Position numbers and translations under genes: made by a program. The notes beneath the pieces were generated by a model. The model was not told the DNA's origin. It did no database searches and was given only the letters and a program-made list of their open reading frames with translations. Positions 22,001 through 33,131 of a stretch of DNA of 64,000 bases are shown one piece after another. The stretch lies in assembly GCA_033816765.1 (NCBI GenBank), contig CM066291.1, forward strand, positions 310,001 through 374,000, in the 5' to 3' direction. Numbering within the stretch: position 1 is the first letter of the stretch; each line of letters opens with the position of its first letter. Origin of the DNA: Nothopassalora personata (lineage: Eukaryota > Ascomycota > Dothideomycetes > Mycosphaerellales > Mycosphaerellaceae).

Positions 22001-24171
22001 CTAGGAGACCCTTAGGGAGGCTAAGGAAGGACATATCCTTAGAGCAACCTGTTTACCATTTAATTATTTAGTAGAGTAGCCTAGTAACAGCCTAGCTAGG
22101 AAAGCTGTTTATGCAACTTCCCTAGCCTCTAAAGAATATAGGGGAATTTTAGCAAATCGATAAGCTAATTAAGATAAGTTTACTAGATCTCTAGGAAAAG
22201 AATGTTACTAGGACACAAGTGACTACTCTTAGATTATCCCTTAGTAAGAGGAGGGCTAACTATAATGTTAAGGGCTATAAATAGAAATAGAAAGCCCTAA
22301 GATCTATAGTCCCTATACCTAAACTAGCTACTAAAGTAGGAGAAGCAATAGACCTCTTAGAGAACCTTGCTACTTACTACTAAGCTTTCTTTATAGCTAT
22401 GCAATTAGTAGATAATTTAGTACTATAGGATAGTAAATTCCTAGAAGAAGTTAAGGAGATAGCCTTTGTAGTAACTATAGAAGTCATTGTATATAAGTAA
22501 GAGATCCTAATTCTAAAGTCCTATAAGGATGCTATAAATAATAAGAAATAGGGACACCTTTAGAAGGAAGCAATCTAGAAGGAGCTAGATACTCTATAGA
22601 GTAACAATACCTAGGAGAATGCTATTCTACTAAAAGGAGCAAACTTAGTTACATTAAGATAGGTCTTTAATGTTAAAAGAAGCATTAGTAGAGCTATTAA
22701 AAAGTTCAAGGCTAGGCTAGTTATAAGGGGCTTTTTATAGAAGTTTAGTATTAACTTTATAGAGACATTTACGCCTATAGTTAGACAGGATACCCTTAGG
22801 GTGTTTATAGCTATTGTATACAAGAAGGATCTCTATCTTTACTAAGTAGATGTAAACAATATATTTATAGAAAGTACCCTCTATAAAGACATCTTTATGT
22901 TACTACTACTAGGAGTTAAGCTTCTACTAAACATAGTGTTTAAGATCCTTCAAAGCTTGTATAGACTTAAGCAAGCAGCTAGAGATTAGAATCAACTCTA
23001 TGTGTTAAAGCTTAGAGAGATTGGATTTACATAGTTAGAGGTAGATCTATGCCTACTTATTTATAAGGAAAAAGAGATTATAATTCTTATATATGTAGAT
23101 AACATTCTAATTGCTACACTAAAGTTAATAGATGTTCTCTAGTTCAAAAGAGAACTTAGCAAAGTCTTTAAGATTAAAGATCTTAGTAAACCTAAAAAGA
23201 TCCTTAGTATAAGAGTTATAAGGGACAGGAGGAGAGGAATCCTAAAACTTAACTAGGGACACTTTATTAGGGACAACCTTGCTAATATAGGGATAAACTA
23301 TAAGAAGGCAGCACCTACACACTCACCTATAGACAGCTATAAGGCTCTTAAACCTTTAAGCTACATAGATAAGAGGTGTAACAAGGCAGAGTACTAGAGT
23401 ATTAATAGTACATAGATGTAGCTAGCAACAATTACAAGGCTAGACATTGCTTTTGCCCTAGGAAGGATAAGCTTATTTATAAGTGACCTATCCACCTACT
23501 ACATAAAGGCTTTAAAGAAGATTATAAGATATCTAAGGTTATATTCTAATCTTAGCCTTGTCTTCTCTAGGTATAGAGAAGGATGCCTAGTTAGATACTA
23601 TAACTCTAATTATGCAATAGACAAAGTAGATAGAGTCTCTATCCTTAGGTATGTCTTCTTCCTCTATAGGACACTAGTCTCCTAGATAAGCAAGAAGCAA
23701 AAGTCTATAGTAACATCTACAATAGAAGCTAAATACATAGCTATAAATGCATGTGTAAAGCAATCCCAATTCCTAGCTTTACTGCTAAGGGAAATAGACT
23801 GTCTAGAGTTAGTAGGAGACTATTCCTATTAACTAAGGATTACTAGAAACTAGGAGACTATGTTAAGCTTAAGACTAGTCTAATTAAGAGGTAATAACTA
23901 AGCTGCCCTTACCCTAGTAAGGGATGCATATGTTTATAACAAGTTAAAGTACATTAACATTACCTACAATGCTGTTAGGAAACTTTAGTAGAGAAGGCTT
24001 ATTACTGTTAAGTATACCCTAACATCTAAGATAGTTGTAGATAGGTTCATAAAGCTAAAGACTAGTCTATACTTCTAGAGGTTTGTAAGCTAGCTTAACC
24101 TGTCATAGAGGTCTAAATACTACTAATAGGAGAAGAGTAGACTGTGACCTCCTATGTAAGATAAGTAGGAG
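19064..24171 (+). pseudogene. RIP-destroyed copia-1 gag-pol
   Basis: Broken single-polyprotein frame. A Gag region (about 19,500-20,300) precedes a protease/integrase part (about 20,600-21,960) and reverse transcriptase (about 22,640-23,240), where the YVDD box reads YVDN near 23,092. RNase H follows (about 23,560-23,830). Stops lie mainly at Gln and Trp positions. Copia-type by integrase before reverse transcriptase. Confidence 0.85.
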
Positions 24172-24418
24172 TGTTAAGATGTAGCATCTTAAGGGGAGCT
24201 AACAGTTAGGTTGTGATCTAATAGCCTAAGGCATCTACGATAACTTAGCTTGTCGGAAGACACCTTCTCTCCCCTTTAGCTTAGATAGACATCTAATACA
24301 ATCAACGCATTAATTCCTAATATATTGCTACATACCCTGTGGCTATTAGCTAGTTGAAGATTGATCTCTTACTCTACTCCGCTGCTAACTACGTATCCTG
24401 TAAGGTCTTAACTTTACA
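24172..24418 (+). repeat. 3' LTR of copia-1 (247 bp)
   Basis: Starts TGTTAAGATG after a short purine stretch and ends TTTACA. Direct repeat of 18805-19051. Confidence 0.9.
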
Positions 24419-24906
24419 GTTCTAATTCTAGTTCTAATTCTTCGGGTACAGGTACTTCTAGTCCTTAGATCTTACTTGTTTCTTATAGTTACTTATCTTC
24501 CCTTGACTTACTTTCTAGTTACGCGGTAGACTCGTCTTTAGATTTATTAGGTTACTAGTACTAACGCTCACTTGTCTTATAAATGGCGTTTACGTTATTC
24601 GACTATCTAGCCCGCTCGATTAATACTAATATAGCTATCTATTCCCTCGCTAGTTTCGTAGTATACGTTAGTATAGTGCGACGGATGCGAGTCGCGGTTA
24701 TTAACGTTATTATTACGGTCTCTGTTAGAAGGATCCTTTCGATCTTTATAAACTGTCGCTAGTAGACCCTAGGATTGCCTAATATCTTATATATTAAGCT
24801 AAATAGTAGGGTGAGCTACTATGCTACTATAAGACCACCTTAGCTTATAGCGACTAACTACGCTACCTATGTTACCCGGGCTTAGTACTTTAGAACCTAA
24901 GGATGG
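24419..24906. repeat. RIP-degraded DNA between copia-1 and solo LTR B2
   Basis: CA/TG-poor, stop-rich DNA. Weak minus-strand coding traces with many Arg, Asn and Ser codons, possibly a gag tail, but not assignable. It is not the continuation of gypsy-3. Confidence 0.45.
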
Positions 24907-25311
24907 TGTTACGGTTCGGTTCAGGAAGAACCCACAGCCACTCATTCTTCGGGAAGGACCGAAACTGAGCAGGTCAACTTCGCTCAGACTGATCAGCTCA
25001 GTGATCAGTTCGCTCAGTCTGCTCAGTGATCAGTCTGCTCAGTGATCAGTCTGCTCAGTGATCAGTCTGCTCAGTGATCAGTCTGCTCAGTGATCAGTCT
25101 GCTCAGTCTGATCAGTTACGCCAAGACATGGCACTATATAGACGACGCTTCTTTACGAGTAGATAGGAGCCTCGTGCTCAACTCAAATCAACACTCTTGT
25201 GTTAAGTTGCAACCTTGTAGTGAACTCTCGTTCACACTACTTTAGAGACATATCGAGGATCGACACTTCCTAGGCCACCCACGTGACGAGGGACAAGGCC
25301 CAACCGCAACA
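24907..25311 (+). repeat. Solo LTR, family B copy 2 (405 bp)
   Basis: Starts TGTTACGGTTC and ends AACCGCAACA. Flanks are GATGG (24902-24906) and GATAG (25312-25316), a 5-bp duplication differing by one TG to TA change. It shares the TATA-containing core with copies B1 and B3, but its 3' part differs, so it is a subfamily. Only lightly RIP-affected. Confidence 0.82.
24985..25122 (+). repeat. GATCAG/GCTCAG minisatellite inside solo LTR B2
   Basis: A 16-bp unit close to GCTCAGTGATCAGTCT is repeated about five to six times in tandem, with partial units at both ends. The same place in copy B1 carries irregular GATCAG words, and in B3 a GACCAGAC-type array. Confidence 0.85.
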
Positions 25312-25338
25312 GATAGGTTCGTAATAGGGGAGGATATA

Positions 25339-25709
25339 TTAACGACTAATAGGTTATGTTAACCTTAGGTTTAGAGGGGGGGTCCCTTAGGTCTAACTTA
25401 CCCTAATTTTATTTAGGTTTAATTAGACATTTAGGTAAGCTAGTAGGACCTAGTATAGCTATTAAGATATATAATACGTAGCTAAGCATTTTAAGCGTAG
25501 CATTAAGGTAACAATTCAATTTATACCTCTCGAGTAGAGGGTATAGGGGTTTAGGGTCCGCCAATCCTCTTGTTTTATCTAGCTACTGCGCTACTCGTCA
25601 CGTGACCTAATTTCCCGGTCCCGGGACCGGCAAATACCCCTACTTACGTAAGCACCGCTCTATACCACTACAACTCGGATAGACCTACATAGGGTAGTTA
25701 GTAGACGTT
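25339..25709 (+). repeat. Left long terminal inverted repeat
   Basis: About 370 bp matching the reverse complement of 27278-27648, with scattered transitions and small indels. Confidence 0.8.
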
Positions 25710-27277
25710 AGTAGGACGCGGATTGCCTTCTTTCCCTAGATACTACTAGTTATTCGGGGCGAGGTATACGTAGCCCCGGGATATTAAGGATCTTATTACC
25801 CTACAATTACTGGCTTAGTGCTTCGAACTACTATAGTTATAGTAATAACTATCTATCGCTTTAGACTGTTTACGATTCTAGGATAGGGGACGCTATATTA
25901 CGTAAACCTATAGCTTAGTGTCTAGGTCGTACCTCTCTAGTTATATAGAGCGTTAATTCTCGCTCGGGTAGAAGGAACCCGCGTCCGCGACGCGACCGCG
26001 CTAGTATGCACGTATACTTATTTTAGCTACCTTCTAGATTAGGTTATTATTAATAATAGTCCTAGAGGTAGCCTTCTTAAGCGTGTTAATCTTAGGCTTA
26101 AGGCGCGGCATTTACTTTACGACTAAGCGGTATAGCTAAGGCAAAGTAAGAGGGAAATCTATATATATAGCTTTCTATCCCTCCTTACTATCTACGATAC
26201 TAGTAGCTTTATCGAGAATCCTCTAAAAGTCCCTAAACTTCTTAGGTTACTTTAGGTAAAGCCCGTAAGCCTTATAGACCGCTTTCGCGACTGCCTCTAG
26301 CAATTCCTAAAGGAGGAGGCGACTCCAGGAGCTATTATCTAAATCCTTAGGTTCAATTAGGTTACTTAAGGATATAAATAGGCGGATAAATTCCTTTACA
26401 TTCTATTCTTCGGGCCTCTTACCTTACTACGCCCTAATAATCTCCTTAAGATATTCCCGACTCCCTAATATCGAGTAGGTGTTAAACCTTAAGAACTCTA
26501 ATAAGAACGCCCTCCTAAAACGTGCCTTATTAGTAAGCTACCTAGGTAGTCTTATAACTATATGCCGGATAGTAGTTTCGCAATTACGCTTAAACCTACC
26601 CTAGAAATTATCCTTCTTAATAGATGCCCGAGGCGGATACTAGTCTATTAGGTCGCTAAGCCGCTCCTAGAACTTAGTAGCATTAGTGCTATCGAAGAAC
26701 GGATTCTTAGCACCTCCTAGAGGTAGAAAGCGAGGGCTAGCGTTTTCTATTGCTACTACTAATCGTCTAAAGAGGGCAGTTATAGCATCTATTCTAATTA
26801 TGCTATTCGTTCCTACACCTATACCTAATTTAGCGGCGTTAGTTCCGCTTCTCCCTTCTTTACTAGATTTAGGTGTTTCCCCTTTTCTTCGATTCCTCTA
26901 TCCCCTTATAAGGGACAGAGTCCCTATAGACCCCTTCTATTTTCGTAGGGTTTATAGGCTACTCGTAGCCTCTACCTATATCGGTAAAGGTGCTAAGTTT
27001 TTCTAGTAATGCAGCCATATCTATTATTACGTAGTGCTTACTTTAGAATGCACTAATACTAGTTGTTACTTAATAGGACCTTATAACCGTAATTGTTACT
27101 AAATACCTTAGACCTTAAGTGTTTTCGACCTTAGTCGACCTTAACCGTAAACCTTAACCTTAAGTAATAACCTTAACCGTAAACCTTAGACCTTAAACCG
27201 TAATTTTAACCTTGTAAACTAGATACTAATACGCTACCGGGTGTACACTTAATACCCCCCCTTATTAACTACTAAAA

Positions 27278-27648
27278 TAATGTCTACTAACTACCCTATG
27301 TAGGCCTGTCCGAGTTATAGTAGTATGGAGCGGCGCTTATGTAAGCAGGGGTATTTGCCGGTCCCGGGACCGTGAAATTAGGTTACGTGACGAGTAGCGT
27401 AGTAGCTAGATAAATAAGAGAATTAGCGGACTTAAACCCCTATACCCTCTACTCGAGAGGTATAAATTGAATTGTTTCCTTAATGCTACGCTTACAATGC
27501 TTAACCACGCAGTATATATCTTAATAGCTATACTAGGTCCTACTAGCTTACCTAAATGTCTAATTAAACCTAAATGAAATTAGGGCAAGTTAGACCTAAG
27601 GGACCCCCTCTAAACCTAAGGTTAACATAACCTATCAGTCGTTAATAC
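27278..27648 (-). repeat. Right long terminal inverted repeat
   Basis: Inverted partner of 25339-25709; the central palindrome has lost one terminal base match. Confidence 0.8.
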
Positions 27649-27650
27649 TA

Positions 27651-28315
27651 CTACGTCGTATAGCTAGAAACAAGGTAGTATAAGAGTAGAATAACCGAAG
27701 GGTAGAGGAGTAGATCCTCGTCCTTAGGGTTAAGTAGATACCTATATAGTCGTACTTCTTTTAACTCTAGGTAGTTATATAGGATATCCGGTATACCGTT
27801 TATATACGATTCTAGATTATAACGACGGATATAATAGCGGTTCTACTCGTTAACGAATAATAATATAATACTTCGAAGGATTAGAATATAGATAGTAGCG
27901 TATACTATCCTATCTACGGCTAGTACTTCCTTAAAGAGTCTTATTATAATATACTAATTAAAGAGGTCTCTCTAGTAATTAAATGTAGCCTTAGTGCCCT
28001 CGCCCTACTAGTATTCGATAGTTTAATTACCCTTACTTAAGGTATACTAGAAGGCCTTATTAAGCGTAAGTAGATTACTAGCGAGTCGCTCTTAGACTCG
28101 TAGATAAGTATCGGCTAGTATAGGCGTCTTAACGCCCTAACTAGATTATATACGATTTAGTACCCTACTACTATAATATATTACTATAACCTATTAAGTA
28201 AATATAGAGAACTTTATCTTCGCTATAGGCCCTATATAGTACTAGATAATCCGCCGAGAGTAGACGTTAATATAAGCGTAGATCTATATCTTAAAGCGCT
28301 TATATTTTAGAAAGG
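27651..28315. repeat. RIP-degraded DNA, no gene seen
   Basis: AT-rich and CA/TG-poor, with stops in all frames. No domain or repeat end recognised. Confidence 0.5.
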
Positions 28316-28581
28316 TGTTGAACAGGTACGAGTTGCGCAGCCACTGGAAGATGGAATCTTGCCTTAGGACGAAGAAGGACCCAATGGGATAGCGTGTCTC
28401 TATGAACAAGTATCGCGGATGTGGATGTAAAGGATAAGAGGCAGACTCATCTGTTCGGATGAGTCTTATACCCCTGATCCAGCCACGTCACCCAGCCACG
28501 TAATCCTGTTGCGGGGCAACCACATGTTAGGGTCCGGTAGACCCCAACCTCTTTAACCCGATGACCTGCATATTCTCAACA
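28316..28581 (+). repeat. Solo LTR, family C (266 bp), not RIP-mutated
   Basis: Starts TGTTGA and ends TCAACA, a perfect 6-bp inverted terminal repeat, with normal CA/TG content inside degraded DNA. Flanks are AAAGG (28311-28315) and AAAGA (28582-28586), a 4-of-5 match. It contains an inverted pair around CAGACTCATCTG/CGGATGAGTCTTA near 28,442-28,470. Orientation is arbitrary. Confidence 0.7.
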
Positions 28582-29340
28582 AAAGATATCGATTAAATAG
28601 ATGTTATTAGGACCTTTTACTTTTAGCCTCGTATACTGCGGTATTATAGAGTCTCGTATTATAGGATTACGAGAGATAAAAGGGATAGGGTTAATTGTAC
28701 GAGCGAGTGTCCTAACACGGTCGCTAATAAAGTTAGCGCGTCTAGTCTATAAGTCTATAGATACTAAGTCTATCCTACCGTCTAATAATATAATAACTCT
28801 TACATAGCTCTCTTACTAGCTTACGATAGCCCTAGTCTTACTAATAGCTACTACTTATAACTTCCTAAAGGACTCGCTATATCTTAGGCTCTATAGCTAG
28901 AGCTTATTCTTTACTAAGACTATACTTTAATCTAATTCCTCTTCGTAGCTCTTAATACTAGCGAAGGGTAAGGTCGAATCTATCGAGGCGGAGAATAGTA
29001 TAAGACTTACTATTATTAAGGCTATATTTCTAGAATAGTTCCTCGACTTACTAGCGTAGCTTAGGCTAGCGAACCTAATTATAAGCCTAATTATCCTCGC
29101 GAGTCCCTCGCTACTCTACGAGTCGCTAGCGGAGGGTCCGTTCGCTAATTCGAATACCGTAGAGATTAAAGAGGTTATCTTAAATAGCTACCTATATAAA
29201 TCTAGCGGTAGTCTATAGCTCGATATCGATACGAAAGGGCTCTAGATCGATCGCTAGACGTAGTATTATATATAGTGAGTATGCTAATAGACAAATAGCG
29301 AGTCTATAAGACAAATAGCGAGTCTATAATAATAAGGATA
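28582..29340. repeat. RIP-degraded DNA with a short tandem duplication at its end
   Basis: CA/TG-poor and stop-rich. A 20-bp unit GACAAATAGCGAGTCTATAA occurs twice in tandem near 29,292-29,330. Normal base composition returns from about 29,345. Confidence 0.55.
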
Positions 29341-29562
29341 GAGGATTGCAAATTTTGAATACGGGTATTTGCCGGTTTTGTAAGCCTAGGCCACTGCCCG
29401 AAGCCCGCTCGGACCGACTAGAAACTGGGGACGTCGGCCTCATTGTTGATCAAACGGCATACTGTATGGGGTGGGGTCTTCATCACAAGATAACTAACCT
29501 TTTGCGACGCTGGAAGAGTCTCGGTGCTAGCTGCCAAGTACAGTCCTGCGTTCACAACTTCA

Positions 29563-32178
29563 ATGACTGCTGTCAATGGCACTGCTCCCACTGCAGACGC
29601 TCTAGACGCTGGTGAGCTCCCGCAACCAGGAAACCTTGTCCGTTCATAGCATTGATGGTATGCAGTCGCCTACGACCCAATTGACCACCTGAACGCGCTC
29701 TTCTCCCACCCGTCGAGTCTCTCGTCTGTTTCTGCCGTTTCCACCTCGCTGCGACGACACCAACATGACCTCGACAACGACATCGCGTCGCTCGTCACAG
29801 CGCAGACGACATCAGACTCGGACAGCGTCAGGCGGATACAAGATGCAAAGGCGGAGCTGGCAGATATGTTCGCCAAGATCGAGGGAGTGCGCGAGCGGGC
29901 GCTGGAGACGGAGCGGGCGATTACAGAGATGACGGCGGACATCAAGCGGCTGGACAGCACCAAGAAGAACCTCACCCTGTCCATGACTGCTTTGAAGAGG
30001 CTGCAGATGTTGACGACGGCATACGAACAGTTGCGCGGACTGAGCCAGAGCAGGCACTACCGAGAATGTGCCCATCTCCTACAGGCTGTGATCCAGCTGA
30101 TGGCCCACTTCAAGAGCTATCGCAGTATTGATCAGATTGCTGCCTTGAGCAGAAACGTGGCAGAGGTGCAGAGAGAACTGCTGGAGCAGGTCTGCGAAGA
30201 CTTCGAGATCGCTTTCGCAAAAGCCGAGGTGCAGCAGAAGAGAGGCATGCTAAGTGAAGCGTGTCAAGTCATGGATGCTCTAGGCGAACACGCGCGGGCG
30301 AGATTGATCACATGGTATTGCAATACACAGCTACGGGAGTATCGCCAAGTCTTCCGTGGCAACGACGAAGCCGGATCACTTGACAACATTGCGAGGCGCT
30401 ACTCATGGTTCAACAGAATGCTGAAGACCTATGATGCGGAACATGCCATGCTGTTCCCTTCGACTTGGCGAGTCAATGAGATGCTGGCGAATGCATTCTG
30501 CGAAAGTACCCGGGATGACTATAAGGGGATACTGCAGCGATCCATGAGACGAGCAGATGGTCAACCACCTGATGTAAACCTGTTGCTATCGTGTCTACAA
30601 GAGACGTTGGACTTTGAGCACAGTCTGGAACGACGCTTCTCCGCAGGCGAATCAAGATTATCAATGGACACGATCGCATCTGGCGAAGACAAACGTCATG
30701 GCTTCAGTCAAGCGATATCTGAGGCTTTCGAGCCATACCTCAGCATCTGGGTCGAGTCGCAGGACAGGCAGCTTGCGACCTTGATACCCAAGTATCGCCA
30801 GCAACACATTCGAAACCCCGAAGAAGAGTTCCATGCTCAGCTGGTTATACCATCTTCAACAGAGCTGTTCCACAGCTATCGTGTGACCCTTGCACAATGC
30901 GCCAAGCTATCGACAGGTGGCCGACTTCTGGAACTCTCCAAAACCTTCGCCAAGTACCTAGATGCCTACGCACAGCAAGTGCTGTTCTACTTCTTGTCTG
31001 AGAAGACAGGTGGACCGAGTATAGAAGATGCTGTCATCATTCTCAATACCGCAGACTACTGCTATACTACCACGAATCAACTGGAGGAGAAGATCCGACA
31101 GCGCATTGATGAAGATCTACGAGAACAGATCGACTTGCAGTCACAAGCAGACACATTCATGGGCGTCGCCTCTGCTGCTGTCCGGGGCCTGGTCCACAAG
31201 ACAGAAGCTGACTGCGAGCCAGCCTGGCGTAGCATGCGAGCAGTATCGTGGAGCAGGATGGACAGTGTAGGAGATCAGACTGAATTCGTCTCGACGCTTC
31301 TTTTACGCGTCAAGGAACGTAGCAAGGACATCCTGCGCTATCTACAAAAGCCGCATTATGCACGAGCGTACTGCGACAACCTGGTCGATGCATTGGTCAA
31401 CACCTACCTGAACAACATCGTGGTCTGCCGACCAATCTCCGAGACAGGTGCTGAGCAGATGCTGCTGGACTCATACGTCTTGAAGAAGGGCCTTTCCGAG
31501 CTCGCCACCCTGAACGCAGATCCCGGCACTCCACCAAACGCATCTTTCGTCAAGCGGGTCAATCAGAGCACATCGAAGCTTGACCCCATCTTAAAGACTC
31601 TGCAAGTCCGCTCCTCACCGCCCGAAGGCCTGGTTCAGGCGTACCTCATCCACATCCGCGATCGATCAGAGCCCAACTTCCGCAAGATCCTCGAACTCAA
31701 AGGAATTAGGAGGAACCAAGACCAGAGCCACTTGATTGAGCTCTTCAATGCCCACAAAGCCAGCGCCTCCAACGATACTCTGCAGGTCAGCAATCCGACT
31801 GTGGCTGGGCTGCAAATGACCGCTCAGCCAGCGCCTTCGTCCACCAGTCTCGGTTTGGCGGCTCTGAAAGACAGTGCGGCTCATGCATCGCCCACACTTC
31901 CAGGTCGCTTTGACCCAGCAAATTTCGGCACAACGTTGATGAATGCTGCTCGCGAGGCGGGTGATAGATTCGCAGCTGGAACGCCGAATTTGCCACTTCC
32001 TGGTCGTGATGGTGCTGGCTCTAGTAATGTCGCAAGTCGAGCTACCTCGCCTCCGTCAGTGGGGAGTCCTATTGAGCGTGAACCTACGCCGAGCTTGAAC
32101 GAGAATTTGAAGAATCTGGGCCGCTTCTTCCGGAAAGATGGTGGAACGTTTGGTGGCTTCGGTAAACCTTACACGTAG
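29563..32178 (+). CDS. VPS53: Vps53, subunit of the GARP tethering complex
   Basis: Vps53 with Vps51, Vps52 and Vps54 tethers endosome-derived vesicles at the trans-Golgi network. The gene has two exons, 29563-29611 and 29666-32178, with a 54-nt intron (GTGAGC..TGCAG), giving 853 residues. Start chosen because MTAVNGTAPTADALDA splices in frame to VAYDPIDHLNALF, the usual Vps53 opening. Residues about 17-400 match the Vps53 N-terminal domain: helical, with the KxLDxxKKNLT..ALKRLQML block, the LLQAV..HFKSY block, RRYSWFNR and FPSTWRVNE. The C-terminal third ends in a Ser/Pro/Ala-rich tail and a short GGFGKPYT end. It is a coiled-coil-rich COG/exocyst-like subunit; Cog4 was considered, but the N-terminal blocks fit Vps53. 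The start codon is only about 220 bp from the RIP-degraded block. Confidence 0.9.
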
Positions 32179-32489
32179 CATTCAAGCAATGTCTGTCAGT
32201 CTCTTAGCTCGTAGATTGCTGGCATGCGCTATTGTCTGTTGTGGCAACCGGTGCAAGCTCCAGCGCATAGCCGTGGGGTCATGCTTTCATGCTACGCTCT
32301 AGTTCCTTGAGGTGCGTTCACGCCATTCATCCTTCAAGTTCGTGGACTCGCGGTACGGAACCTTGTTACCTTGTACCTCCAGCTTCCTCCATCTACACCC
32401 GCCTCTCACTGGCAGCCAGCTCACTCCCTGGAACGTCCTTATTCAAGCCTGCCCACAAAAGAGTCGGGACGATTTTGGTGGGGTCGAGA

Positions 32490-32715
32490 ACTAAATCGAT
32501 CTAAAGTACCTATACTCTTTCGTTCACGCACAACGTATAACTTAGTTCCTTATGTATGACGACAAGTATAGCGCTATACTACCTATACGACGAGGAATCT
32601 AGCGCCTCTACTTTTACCCCCGAGTTCCCTACGACCTTCTACGCGCGTATTACGATTACTATCTTCGAGTACTCTTCTCTCTACTTTCGATCATAAGCGC
32701 GCGCGCTATACACTT
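32490..32715. repeat. RIP-like patch between genes
   Basis: About 225 bp with very few CA/TG, many TA and CG, and no coding sense. It resembles the RIP-degraded blocks and is probably a relic of a small repeat. Confidence 0.45.
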
Positions 32716-32741
32716 TATATATATATATATATATATATATA
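32716..32741. repeat. (TA)n microsatellite
   Basis: About 13 TA units at the right edge of the RIP-like patch. Confidence 0.9.
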
Positions 32742-33115
32742 CATACTACCTACCTATACCGATCGAATGTCTCAGGCCCAAGGGCAGTCTATAGAATCCA
32801 ATCTCAATCTCAGGGCGACTGGACTCCTAGGACCGTTGGTGGAGGGACTCTGGTCGGTCACGGTCTGTGCATCATATGATGCTCACATCTGCATGGTCCA
32901 TTGGCACCTCGAAAGGCAGCCACAGCGCAAAGCGAATGGTATCCCAAAGCTTCCGGCCGAAAAAAATCGCTTTCTGGTGGCATGGATTGCTGGAGCTCCT
33001 ATAGCACCCGGATCCCTCAGCGGCCCTGCACTTTGAGAATAGAACAAGCTGACGCCGAACAGGCTCTTCTGGTTCGCGTGGACTGCAAGACCGGTCCCCG
33101 GAGATCGACTGGATA

Positions 33116-33131
33116 CCCCCCCCCCCCCCCC
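33116..33131. repeat. C homopolymer (16 nt)
   Basis: Sixteen consecutive C bases in the intergenic region; length is prone to sequencing error. Confidence 0.85.

Larger units (their letters stand above)
18805..24418 (+). mobile_element. Ty1/copia element copia-1, RIP-degraded, both LTRs present
   Basis: A 5.6-kb element bounded by two 247-bp LTRs. The internal order Gag, integrase, reverse transcriptase, RNase H marks it as Ty1/copia. Every domain carries TAG/TAA at Gln/Trp codons. The bases on the two sides (AGACA before, GTTCT after) do not match, so there is no target duplication: either the ends recombined or flanking DNA was lost. Confidence 0.9.
25337..27650. mobile_element. 2.3-kb element with about 370-bp terminal inverted repeats, RIP-degraded
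   Basis: The left arm (about 25,339-25,709) and right arm (about 27,278-27,648) are inverted copies, outer ends near TTAACGACTRATAGGTTATG. Both arms carry the CCGGTCCCGGGACCGG palindrome (one end mismatch in the right arm). The middle holds a decayed minus-strand reading frame (about 27,000-25,720) with a recognisable, often stop-interrupted protein of unknown family. I see no reverse transcriptase or DDE motif. A second relic of the middle sits at 13,165-13,296. It could be a DNA transposon with long inverted repeats or two inverted fragments of one repeat. No clear target duplication. Confidence 0.7.

Noticed and set aside
26686..27006. 106-codon plus-strand open frame in the inverted-repeat element
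   Set aside because: The coherent protein-like signal lies on the minus strand here; this frame is its shadow.
29563..32178. Cog4 as identity of the large plus-strand gene
   Set aside because: Overall helical character fits either, but the N-terminal blocks (YDPIDHLNALF, LDSTKKNLT, RRYSWFNR, FPSTWRVNE) are those of Vps53.
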